DNA of 64,000 bases, taken from assembly GCA_016284295.1 (NCBI GenBank), contig JAEEOP010000006.1, positions 62,001 through 126,000 of the forward strand, given 5' to 3'. Source of the stretch: Methanomassiliicoccaceae archaeon. GTDB taxonomy: Archaea > Thermoplasmatota > Thermoplasmata > Methanomassiliicoccales > Methanomethylophilaceae. How positions within the stretch are numbered: position 1 is the stretch's first letter; each line of letters starts with the position of its first letter. Below, piece by piece: positions 16,294 through 23,665 of the stretch. The notes beneath the pieces are model-generated. The model worked only from the letters and a program-made list of their open reading frames with translations, ran no database searches and had not been told where the DNA came from. A program made the translations under genes and the position numbers.

Positions 16294-17260
16294 CCTCTAC
16301 CTCGTCGGTCCTGAATCTCTGATCGACCACCGTGTCGGCGATCTCCATTCTGACTCCGGACTCGTACATCTCGCTTCCGAGCCACGCGATCATGGCACCG
16401 TTGTCCATGCAGAACCTACGGTCCGGAACGTACATCTGCGCTCCTCTCTCCTCGGCCATCTCCCTGACCATCTCGCGGAGGCGCATGTTCTGGGCAACTC
16501 CCCCTCCGAGGAGGACCTCATCCTTGCCGATATGGGCCATCGCCCTCTCGGTGACCTCCGTTAACATGGCATAGGCGGTCTCCTGGACGGACAATGCGAT
16601 GTCCTCCAGTGGAACGCCCTTCTTCTGCAGGGCGAGCGCAGCGGTCATCAGACCTGAGAATGCGACATCCATGCCCTTGACTGAATACGGAAGTTCGTGG
16701 TACACCTTGCCTTCCTTGGCGAGCTTCTCGAAGACCGGACCTGCATAGAACCCCATCCCGAGGTCCCTTCCCAGCTTGTCCAGCATGTTGCCGATGCCGA
16801 TGTCCTGGGTCTCCCCGAATATCCTGTAGCGCCCCTCGGCGAAGGCTATGACCTGTGTGTTGCCTCCCGAAGCGTACAGGAGGGCGGGATCGTCGCATCC
16901 GCAGAGGGCGCGTCCGATCTCCACATGGGCGACGCAATGGTTCACACCGACTATCGGTATCCCCATGGTGCATGAGAACGCCCTGGCCGCAGTGGCGGCC
17001 ACACGGAGGCACGGGCCCAGACCCGGGCCCATCGAGAACGATATGACGTCGATATCCTTGGGCTTCAGACCGGACACGTCGAAGGCCTGCTGCATTATCC
17101 TGGAGACGACCTCCACATGGTGGTTGGCGGCCTCTCTGGGATGGAGTCCCCCGTTCTTCGGCCTGAACATGTCCAGCTCGTTCGCCAGGACATTGTGGTC
17201 CGAATCGACGATCCCCACACCCAGGGTATGGGCGGTCCCCTCGATACCTAACGTTATCAT
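16277..17260 (-). CDS. kae1: Kae1, tRNA t6A threonylcarbamoyltransferase (KEOPS catalytic subunit)
   Basis: A 327-residue protein matching Kae1/OSGEP. It has the iron-binding His pair in HPREAANHHVEVV, nucleotide-binding SMGPGLGPCLRVAA, the conserved NHCVAHVEIG, YASGGNTQV, and GGGVAQNMRLREM near the C-terminus. It transfers threonylcarbamoyl to A37 of ANN-decoding tRNAs within KEOPS. In several archaea Kae1 is fused to the Bud32 kinase; here the frame stops right after the Kae1 domain, so Bud32 must be elsewhere. A TTATATAAC box lies about 25 bases before the ATG. Confidence 0.95.
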   Translation of the reverse strand: MITLGIEGTAHTLGVGIVDSDHNVLANELDMFRPKNGGLHPREAANHHVEVVSRIMQQAFDVSGLKPKDIDVISFSMGPGLGPCLRVAATAARAFSCTMGIPIVGVNHCVAHVEIGRALCGCDDPALLYASGGNTQVIAFAEGRYRIFGETQDIGIGNMLDKLGRDLGMGFYAGPVFEKLAKEGKVYHELPYSVKGMDVAFSGLMTAALALQKKGVPLEDIALSVQETAYAMLTEVTERAMAHIGKDEVLLGGGVAQNMRLREMVREMAEERGAQMYVPDRRFCMDNGAMIAWLGSEMYESGVRMEIADTVVDQRFRTDEVEVTWRS

Positions 17261-17371
17261 CGGCAGTCAATCCCAATCGCCGTTATATAACGTTCCTCTC
17301 GGGGATTGGGATATATAGCGACCAAGCGGATTCCGACCGCGGGGACGTCCTCCTGAAGACGTATCGATATC

Positions 17372-18100
17372 ATGGGACAGGGATACAGCTACGATTGCCC
17401 GGCCTGCGGCCACTCGGCGGAGCTCTGCATGGGAATCTACAACTGCAAGGGATGGGGCGACAGGCCCACGCTGAGGGACATCGAGGACGGCAGATACGGG
17501 AAGGATGCAAAGAGCGCCCTTGCCAAGCACCCGAAGAGCCTGTACCACTTCCAGTCGGACGTGTTCGTATGCGGATGCGGATATACGAAGAGCTACGACT
17601 CCCTCGTCATCCACAGCAACGACTACCGCGATTGGGAAGTCTTCTACTCGACCAGGCACAGATGCCCGCGGTGCAACAGGACGATGGGATCGATAGCGTA
17701 CTTCCCGACGAGCATCAGATGCCATCGCTGCGGTGCCGAATCCCCCATAAACAGGCGCAGCATGGTGAGATGGAACCGATGCTGGATGCCGTTTATGGAT
17801 CGGGTCAGCGGGACAGCCCTCCAAAACTTTATGTACTGTAAGTATATCGTCCTCTCATCGGACCCGTGGTCTAGGGGTTATGACGTCGCATTGACATTGC
17901 GGAGGTCGCCGGTTCAAATCCGGCCGGGTCCACCATCTCTTATGGTTCCTTGTGACTTGTCGATTGTTACGATTCTCGCATTCGCGTGCATCAACCCGTC
18001 TGTCTGGACACGGCGATCGCCATGCCGCCGATGCTCTGAGCCAGACGTCCGAATTAGTACAGGTTTAACGACCTTCATGGCTATAGTCAAATACTATTGA
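17372..18100 (+). CDS. Zinc-ribbon protein whose open frame runs through tRNA-Val (C-terminus unresolved)
   Basis: The first 130 or so residues contain repeated zinc knuckles: CPACG-x7-C, CGCGY, CPRCN and CHRCG, with basic and aromatic linkers. This looks like a genuine archaeal zinc-ribbon protein of unknown role. The frame does not stop before tRNA-Val (17860-17935) but continues through it to 18100 as unlikely-looking sequence. In the +1 frame a TAA lies at 17839-17841, just ahead of the tRNA, so a one-base lesion near 17750-17830, or a lost stop, would explain the overrun. A TATA-like GGATATATAGCG (17308-17319) lies upstream. Treat the protein past about residue 160 as doubtful. Confidence 0.55.
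   Translation: MGQGYSYDCPACGHSAELCMGIYNCKGWGDRPTLRDIEDGRYGKDAKSALAKHPKSLYHFQSDVFVCGCGYTKSYDSLVIHSNDYRDWEVFYSTRHRCPRCNRTMGSIAYFPTSIRCHRCGAESPINRRSMVRWNRCWMPFMDRVSGTALQNFMYCKYIVLSSDPWSRGYDVALTLRRSPVQIRPGPPSLMVPCDLSIVTILAFACINPSVWTRRSPCRRCSEPDVRISTGLTTFMAIVKYY
17860..17935 (+). tRNA. tRNA-Val (GAC anticodon), CCA encoded
   Basis: The acceptor stem is GGACCCG/CGGGTCC. The anticodon stem TCGCA/TGCGG carries the loop TTGACAT (anticodon GAC, valine), and the T arm is GCCGG-TTCAAAT-CCGGC. The discriminator is A, followed by an encoded CCA. A TATA-like AAACTTTATGTA lies about 30 bases upstream, inside the frame of the zinc-ribbon gene. Confidence 0.96.
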
Positions 18101-18325
18101 CTTAATTCTACTGATTCAGTAGCAATTCTACGAAAAACAATATAAAATCGCATTATTTTCTATTTATCGCAATAATATTATTGGATATATCAGTAATTTC
18201 GCCAATTCATACGGATTTCGTAACAGATAGGAAACCCTTATATTATGCGGATAATCATTCGGTACGCATCGATTGTCGGTGTTTCTAAGATTCACCGCTT
18301 TCAAAAACCCTGAAAAGTGAGAATA
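17936..18325 (+). other. 390-bp non-coding, AT-rich control region upstream of the AGCS symporter
   Basis: No convincing gene lies here. The region shifts to high AT content from about 18080. It carries three palindromes: AGTCAA-N6-TTGACT (18085-18102), CTACTGA-T-TCAGTAG (18108-18122) and CAATAATATTATTG (18170-18183). A TATA-like CCCTTATATTATG follows at about 18235-18247. The palindromes are candidate operators for the symporter gene. Only the read-through tail of the zinc-ribbon frame overlaps the first part. Confidence 0.5.
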
Positions 18326-19765
18326 ATGGGAATCATAGAGACATTGAACGACGTGTTCAGCCCGTTGAACACGTATATCTGGTATATCGCCTTCGTTTGT
18401 CTCATCGGACTTGGACTGTATTTCCTTGTGAGGCTCAAGTTCATGCAGGTGACCCACATAGGCGAGAACGCCAAACTGGCGGTCTCCGGGGTCAACGATC
18501 AGACTGATGGCAGGAAACTCTCTTCCTTTGAAGCGTTCTGTTTGGGAATGGGTGCGCGTATCGGTGTTGGAAACATCGCCGGAGTCGCCACCGCTATCGC
18601 CACAGGAGGACCTGGAGCGGTCTTCTGGATGTGGATCTTCGCACTGATCGGTGCAGGGACCAGTTTCATGGAGTCCACCGCCGCTCAGATTTATAAGGAG
18701 AAGAAAGCCGACGGAAGCTACTACGGAGGACCCGCATACTACGCTACCAAAGGACTCAAGAAGAGATGGCTCGGAGTCGTCCTTGCCCTGCTTATCACGA
18801 TCACGTTCGGTTTCGGATTCGTCGGCGTGCAGGCGAGCAACTCGTCCTCTGCTATCGTCAACGCGTTCAACATCGACAGCCACCTTGTCGGAATCGTCAT
18901 CGCGATGGGTACCGCCCTGGTCATCTTCAGCGGAACCAAGCTCATCGGAAAGTTCTCCGCAAAGGTCGTTCCCGCTATGGCCGTCCTCTGGATCATCTTC
19001 ACGCTGGCTATCATCGGTGCCAACATCGGCAACGTCGGAAATGCTTTCGCCATGATCTTCCAGTATGCGTTCACCGCACCCTCGCTCATCGGTGGAGGAA
19101 TCGGATTCATCATCATGACCGGTCTGAAGAGAGGAGTCTTCTCCAACGAGGCTGGTCTGGGATCCGTCGCCAACCTGGCAGGTACCGCGGACACGTCGCA
19201 CCCCGTCAAACAGGGACTCATCCAGTCCTTCGGAGTCATCGTGGACACTATCATCGTCTGTACCTTCACCGCCATCGCAGTCCTGTCCTTCGGTGACTGG
19301 AGCACGATCGCGGATGCGATCTACGAGGATGGGGCTCTTGTCCTCAAGGCAGCGCCTCTGGTGCAGATGGTCGCCACTTCCGCTCTCGGAAGCTGGACCG
19401 CGACCCTCATCGCGATCTTCCTGTTCATATTCGCATTCACGAGTATGATCGGATACTACACCATGTCCGAGGCCAACCTTAGGTTCGTGAAGGACAACAA
19501 CACCGTGATCTTCGTCATGCGTATCGCCGTCGTCCTGGTCGCGTTCGGATCGTGCCTCATCGATACCAGCCTGATGGATCTGATATCGGATACATTCATG
19601 GCGGCCATGGGAGCAGTGAACGTCGTCGTGGTGTTCCTGCTGGCCAAACCCATCATGGAAGCCTACAAGGACTATAGGCAGCAGAAGAAGGACGGTGTGG
19701 AGGAACCGGCGTTCCACAAATCCGCATTGTCCGATTCCAGCGGTGTCACCGAGTGGGAAGAATAA
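18326..19765 (+). CDS. Sodium:alanine/glycine symporter, AGCS family
   Basis: A protein of about 479 residues with roughly ten membrane segments. Family motifs are clear: MGARIGVGNIAGVATAIATGGPGAVFWMW near residues 75-105, KGLKRGVFSNEAGLGS-type sequence (LKRGVFSNEAGLGS), and GTADTSHPVKQGL. AGCS carriers take up alanine or glycine with sodium. The track start is a GTG; the ATG at 18326 is preferred because GTGAGAATA just upstream can serve as a weak Shine-Dalgarno. The gene stands alone behind a long AT-rich region with palindromes, suggesting regulation. It ends at a shared terminator facing proB. Confidence 0.93.
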   Translation: MGIIETLNDVFSPLNTYIWYIAFVCLIGLGLYFLVRLKFMQVTHIGENAKLAVSGVNDQTDGRKLSSFEAFCLGMGARIGVGNIAGVATAIATGGPGAVFWMWIFALIGAGTSFMESTAAQIYKEKKADGSYYGGPAYYATKGLKKRWLGVVLALLITITFGFGFVGVQASNSSSAIVNAFNIDSHLVGIVIAMGTALVIFSGTKLIGKFSAKVVPAMAVLWIIFTLAIIGANIGNVGNAFAMIFQYAFTAPSLIGGGIGFIIMTGLKRGVFSNEAGLGSVANLAGTADTSHPVKQGLIQSFGVIVDTIIVCTFTAIAVLSFGDWSTIADAIYEDGALVLKAAPLVQMVATSALGSWTATLIAIFLFIFAFTSMIGYYTMSEANLRFVKDNNTVIFVMRIAVVLVAFGSCLIDTSLMDLISDTFMAAMGAVNVVVVFLLAKPIMEAYKDYRQQKKDGVEEPAFHKSALSDSSGVTEWEE

Positions 19766-19777
19766 GCAAATCAATTA

Positions 19778-19795
19778 CAGGGGGGAGACCCCCTG
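19778..19795. terminator. Shared terminator between AGCS symporter and proB
   Basis: CAGGGGG-GAGA-CCCCCTG makes a perfect 7-bp hairpin with a four-base loop in the 55-bp gap between convergent genes. The symmetry allows it to serve both directions. T-rich sequence is modest on either side. Confidence 0.55.
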
Positions 19796-19820
19796 GTCAT
19801 CTTCTATAATGATGTTATAT

Positions 19821-20933
19821 TCAGAGGACCACGAGATTCTCCGAGAGGACCGCTTCCTTGTGGTCCTTGCGGCCGAGGACGGATTCCAGGTCCGATGAAT
19901 GCTTGCCGGCGATCATTGATAATTCCTTGGAACCGTAGCCGACTATGCCCTTGGCAACTTTTGTACCATCGCAGACGATGTCCACGACCTCGCCCTTGTC
20001 GAACGTGCCCTCCACGGATCTTATCCCAACGGGGAGGAGAGACTTGTGGTCGAGGACCGCGTTCTCCGCGCCGGTATCGATCACTATCCTGCCGGATGCG
20101 TGGGCTGCCTTGATCCACCTGCGCTTCTTGGAGATCTCGTTGTCCGATACGAACAGCGTTCCGATGTCGTCCCCGCTGACGGCCCTGTAGATGGCATCCT
20201 GCTCCTTGCTTGATGCGATGATCATGGAGCAGCCGGCATCCTTGCAGATGACGGCCGCATCGAGCTTGGTCCTCATGCCGCCGGTCCCCAGACCGGTGCT
20301 ACTGTCGCCCGCCATGGAACGGACGGAGGAGTCCACGTTGTGGACCTCCGGGACCAGCTTCGCATCGGGGTTCTTGGTCGGGTCGGAATCGTACAGGCCT
20401 TTCACATCCGACAGGATGATCAGCAGGTCCGCATCGGTCCTGCTCGCCACTATGGCTGAAAGGGTATCGTTGTCGCCGAACTTGATCTCGGTGATACACA
20501 CGGCGTCGTTCTCGTTGAATATGGGTATGACACCGTTCTCGAGCAGTGAATCGATGGTGTTGTTGAGGTTGATCGCGCTCTCCCTGTCCGAGTAGGTGTC
20601 GAGGGACATCAGGATCTGGCCTACGATAAGTCCCTGCCTCTGGAAGCTGTCGGCCCACCTCTGCATGAGGATGCTCTGGCCGACGGATGCCGCAGCCTGC
20701 CTGGTGGGGATGTCGTTGGGGTTGGCCTGTATCTTCATAGCCCTGAGGCCGACGCCTATGGCGCCGGACGTGACTATGAGGACCTCCTTGCCCTCGTCCT
20801 TCAGGGCCTTCACCTGCTCCGCCACGGAGTCCATGAAATCGATCGATATCGTCTTCCTTCCCTGCATGAGCGAGGTCGTGCCTATCTTGACGACCACGCG
20901 GCCCACGTTCCCCAGCGCATCCTTCCTGGTCAT
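19821..20933 (-). CDS. proB: Glutamate 5-kinase (with C-terminal PUA domain)
   Basis: A 370-residue ProB starting at the ATG at 20933, four bases after the proA stop; the track ORF begins 90 bases too early, inside proA. Residues 10-250 are the amino-acid kinase domain: VVVKIGTTSL, IVTSGAIGVGLRAM, FNENDAV and SDVKGLYDSDP. GTGGMRTKLDAA follows, then a PUA domain (GRIVIDTGAENAV to the end). It phosphorylates glutamate as the first step of proline synthesis. No proC is in the window. Confidence 0.95.
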   Translation of the reverse strand: MTRKDALGNVGRVVVKIGTTSLMQGRKTISIDFMDSVAEQVKALKDEGKEVLIVTSGAIGVGLRAMKIQANPNDIPTRQAAASVGQSILMQRWADSFQRQGLIVGQILMSLDTYSDRESAINLNNTIDSLLENGVIPIFNENDAVCITEIKFGDNDTLSAIVASRTDADLLIILSDVKGLYDSDPTKNPDAKLVPEVHNVDSSVRSMAGDSSTGLGTGGMRTKLDAAVICKDAGCSMIIASSKEQDAIYRAVSGDDIGTLFVSDNEISKKRRWIKAAHASGRIVIDTGAENAVLDHKSLLPVGIRSVEGTFDKGEVVDIVCDGTKVAKGIVGYGSKELSMIAGKHSSDLESVLGRKDHKEAVLSENLVVL

Positions 20934-20937
20934 GAGA

Positions 20938-22242
20938 TCACCTGAGCGGACACTCCGCGTCCTTCCTGATATGCTTGAACTGTCTGGCATCCTTGCCGAC
21001 GTAGTCCTTGACCACCTGTCCATTGCCGATGAGCACGTACTTGTAGATCATCAGGCCCTCCATGCCCATCGGTCCGCGGGCGTGGATCTTGTTGGTGCTG
21101 ATCCCCACCTCGGCCCCCTTGCCGAACCTGTATCCGTCGGCGAAGCGGGTGGAGGCGTTGACGAAGACATCCGCGGAATCGACCATCTTGGTGAAGACGG
21201 CCGCCTTCTGCATGTTGTTGGTGATTATCGCCTCCGTGTGATGGGAGCTGTGCGAATTGATGAAATCGATGGCGTCCTCCAGAGAATCAACGACCTTGAT
21301 CGCTATGATCAGGTCGTCGTACTCCTCGAACCAGTCCTCCTCGGAGGCAGCATTGATGTCGGGAACGATGGCCTTCGTGCGAACGTCGCCCCTGACCTCG
21401 ACCCCGTTCTCCTTCATGGAGGATATCAGCCTGGGAAGGAACTCCTCCGCTATGGCGGAATCAACGAGGATGTTCTCCACCGCGTTGCACACGGCGGGGT
21501 ATTGGATCTTGGAATCCATGGCTACCGAAAGCGCCATATCTTGATCGCATTCAGAATCTATGTACACATGGCAAATCCCTGCGGCATGTCCGAGGACGGG
21601 TATCCTGGTGTTGTCCTGGACGTACCTCACGAATGAATTGGATCCCCTGGGGATCAGCAGATCGATGTACTCGTCCAGATCCAGGATCTCCTTGAAATCG
21701 TCGCGCGACTCCAGCAGGACGAATGCGGACTCCGGGATCCCTGCCGAGGATGCGGCATCCCTCAGGACGCCGAATATCGCCTTTATCGTGCGGTGAGCTT
21801 CGCTCCCGCCTTTGAATGCCACGCAGTTCCCCGACTTCAGGCACAGGGACATGATCTGCGGCACCACATCCGGGCGGGACTCGAACACCACGCCCAGCAT
21901 CCCTACCGGACATCTGACCTGGTACAGCATCAGACCGTCGTCGAGCTCCGTCGCGGACATCGTCCCTCCGACGGGATCCTCCAGCGACATGACACTCCTG
22001 ATCCCTCTGACCATCTCGTCGACCTTGGCATCGTCCACCATCATGCGCTTGTACATCGGACCCGGGATCTTGCCCTCGGCATCCTCGAGGTCCTTGCGGT
22101 TCTCCCCGATGACGTATCCGCGCTTGGAATCCAGGGCGTCCGCCATATTGGACAGGGCGTCGTTCTTGACGCCTGTCGGAAGCACGGACATGCTGACGGT
22201 GGCCGATTTGGCCTTCTTGATCTGATCCGTTATACCAGTCAT
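20938..22242 (-). CDS. proA: Gamma-glutamyl phosphate reductase
   Basis: A 434-residue ProA, aldehyde-dehydrogenase superfamily. The catalytic Cys lies in QYPAVCNAVENILV. Other family stretches are CPVGMLGVVFESRPDV, LKSGNCVAFKGGSEA, IPRGSNSFVRYV and GFGKGAEVGIST-like sequence (FGKGAEVGISTNKIHARGP). It reduces glutamyl-5-phosphate to the semialdehyde, directly after ProB in the pathway, and is the first gene of the proA-proB operon. The TATA element at 22259-22271 appears to be shared with the divergent tRNA-Ser. Confidence 0.95.
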   Translation of the reverse strand: MTGITDQIKKAKSATVSMSVLPTGVKNDALSNMADALDSKRGYVIGENRKDLEDAEGKIPGPMYKRMMVDDAKVDEMVRGIRSVMSLEDPVGGTMSATELDDGLMLYQVRCPVGMLGVVFESRPDVVPQIMSLCLKSGNCVAFKGGSEAHRTIKAIFGVLRDAASSAGIPESAFVLLESRDDFKEILDLDEYIDLLIPRGSNSFVRYVQDNTRIPVLGHAAGICHVYIDSECDQDMALSVAMDSKIQYPAVCNAVENILVDSAIAEEFLPRLISSMKENGVEVRGDVRTKAIVPDINAASEEDWFEEYDDLIIAIKVVDSLEDAIDFINSHSSHHTEAIITNNMQKAAVFTKMVDSADVFVNASTRFADGYRFGKGAEVGISTNKIHARGPMGMEGLMIYKYVLIGNGQVVKDYVGKDARQFKHIRKDAECPLR

Positions 22243-22258
22243 CGAGACCTCGATAGAC

Positions 22259-22271
22259 GAAGATATTTAAT
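22259..22271. promoter_or_regulatory. Shared TATA region of proA and tRNA-Ser
   Basis: AGATATTTAATAG is nearly symmetric. On the plus strand it sits about 28 bases before tRNA-Ser; read on the minus strand (TATTAAATATC) it sits about 22 bases before the proA ATG. One element could serve both divergent transcripts. Confidence 0.45.
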
Positions 22272-22295
22272 AGACTAGTTGCTCGGGGTAAACAA

Positions 22296-22381
22296 GCCGA
22301 GATAGCCAAGCCCGGTATGGCGGCGGTCTCGAAAACCGCTGGGCCTCGCCCTCGGGAGTTCGAATCTCTCTCTCGGCGCCA
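22296..22381 (+). tRNA. tRNA-Ser (CGA anticodon), CCA encoded
   Basis: A class II tRNA with acceptor stem GCCGAGA/TCTCGGC. The anticodon stem GCGGT/ACCGC surrounds CTCGAAA (anticodon CGA, serine). A long variable arm with a GC-rich stem follows, then the T arm GGGAG-TTCGAAT-CTCTC. The discriminator is G and the CCA is encoded. An AT-richer stretch with a foreign-looking gene and a decayed Fic locus begins just downstream. Confidence 0.96.
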
Positions 22382-22491
22382 TTCTTACCCTTCTAACACT
22401 CCTTTGAGATACAGGGGCCTCCCTCGCCATGCATGCGCTGCCCTGTAAGGGGAGTAGCACAGAAGGATGAATCGTCTCGGGGATCGATAGC

Positions 22492-23160
22492 ATGAAACTG
22501 TTAAAATGCGAGGTATGCGGATCCAATGAACTCACTAAGAACGGAGAACTATTCGTTTGCGATTACTGCGGAGCCAAGTATACCGTTGAAACTGTTCAGA
22601 ATATAATCAATCAAGGAAAGATCGACATATCTGGCAGCACAGTGAGGATTGATAACTCTGGAAGACTGAGAGGCATCGTGCAGAAAGCACTAGATTGCTA
22701 TGATGACGGCAAAACGGACATTGCAATGAAGTATGTTGACAATGCCCTCCTAGAAGACCCTACTCTGACAGACGCCCTATACCTTAAGATTCTACTAACA
22801 CCCGATAACGATAGGCACCAGAAGGAGCGCCTGATGGAGAGGGCCGTTGAAAACGAAGCCAACAACCTCGGCCTAATGACCAAGGAGGACTTTGAGTGGT
22901 TAAACAACCTCAAGGATTGCTCCTTCATCAATTACACCATCACTGAGATTGACCTGTATATCGACGGGGATCTGATCAAAGAGAGAATGAAGAATGGTGG
23001 CAAGATAACGGTATCGATGGATCCTGGCGACCATGAAGTAGAGATATGCGATTCTACAACGAGGAAAACGCTTGACAAACAGACCGTTGACTTCACAAAG
23101 CAACCCAATGTAAAGATCGATACGGACCGCAACAGAATGCCACGCCTCTTCATCCTATAA
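22492..23160 (+). CDS. Zinc-ribbon protein with helical repeat-like region, AT-rich codon use
   Basis: A 222-residue protein beginning MKLLKCEVCGSNELTKNG with a second pair CDYCGAKY, forming one TFIIB-like or zinc-ribbon unit (residues 6-30). A TPR-like helical segment follows (KALDCYDDGKTDIAMKYVDNALLEDP) and then a beta-rich C-terminal part (IDLYIDGDLIKERM to VEICDSTTRK) resembling extracellular-type beta domains. Many bacterial and archaeal proteins of this type are uncharacterised. Codons such as AGA, ATA and CTA are much commoner than in neighbours, suggesting acquisition. It lies next to tRNA-Ser and overlaps nothing; the decayed Fic locus abuts its stop tail to tail. Confidence 0.75.
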   Translation: MKLLKCEVCGSNELTKNGELFVCDYCGAKYTVETVQNIINQGKIDISGSTVRIDNSGRLRGIVQKALDCYDDGKTDIAMKYVDNALLEDPTLTDALYLKILLTPDNDRHQKERLMERAVENEANNLGLMTKEDFEWLNNLKDCSFINYTITEIDLYIDGDLIKERMKNGGKITVSMDPGDHEVEICDSTTRKTLDKQTVDFTKQPNVKIDTDRNRMPRLFIL

Positions 23161-23470
23161 CCGAGTAGTATCGGGCTACATCGTAGAAGATATGGCGTCT
23201 GGCCTTCTACCAGGACAGCATGATGTAGTCGGTGACGCTCGATTAATTGCTAAGCACGTTGGAACTCGGATAACAATAGGTGTCATCCACACATGGGAAT
23301 ATGACTCGACAGTCATGTCTGCATTCGGAGATGATCTGACTGATAGCATCATCGAAGGACATCTCACCTCTGAGACATCTGAGAGCAAGGAGCTTCGTTT
23401 CCTCCGGGATGTGGAAACCCTCTGCTTCGACAGAGCCGACATTGCTGTTGATTATGGCCATCTCATCCAT
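23161..23470 (-). pseudogene. Remnant of a VbhA-like antitoxin / Fic toxin gene
   Basis: On the minus strand the 75-aa frame reads EGFHIPEETKLLALRCLRGE then SFDDAISQIISE, which resembles the VbhA antitoxin domain (EGL--peeE---GEis-dEAi). In the same frame it continues into DDTYCYPSSNVLSN, which looks like the start of a Fic domain (YCYPGTDVLKN). Translation beyond the TAA at 23243 gives SSVTDYIMLSW, another stop, then KARRHIFYDVARYYS, still Fic-like, before running into the 222-aa gene. Two stops and the loss of the whole catalytic part indicate decay. Family assignment is from motif memory only. Confidence 0.55.
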
Positions 23471-23665
23471 GAATGACCGTATGCTCTGGACCGAATTAAA
23501 GGTCTTGACAGTGGTCCCCGGAACCGGATTTTATCGGTCCTCTGAAGGCTCTGACCATGGTTGATAGATAGCCTGGAAGCCCGGTTTGGAGGCCAAATCT
23601 TCCTGTCAATAAACGATTTTTAGGTTTCAAGATACTATTTATAGAGCTTACAAGTAGCCCACACC

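Noticed and set aside
17942-18100. Separate small gene after tRNA-Val starting MVPCDLSIV
   Set aside because: It is only the tail of the zinc-ribbon frame, has no promoter or ribosome site of its own, and lies in a control region.
22275-22535. 86-aa minus-strand ORF over tRNA-Ser
   Set aside because: It is the reverse complement of a clear tRNA plus the start of the zinc-ribbon gene; no coding signal.
23192-23476. 94-aa plus-strand ORF
   Set aside because: It lacks motifs; the minus strand of the same segment matches VbhA/Fic-like sequence, which explains it better.
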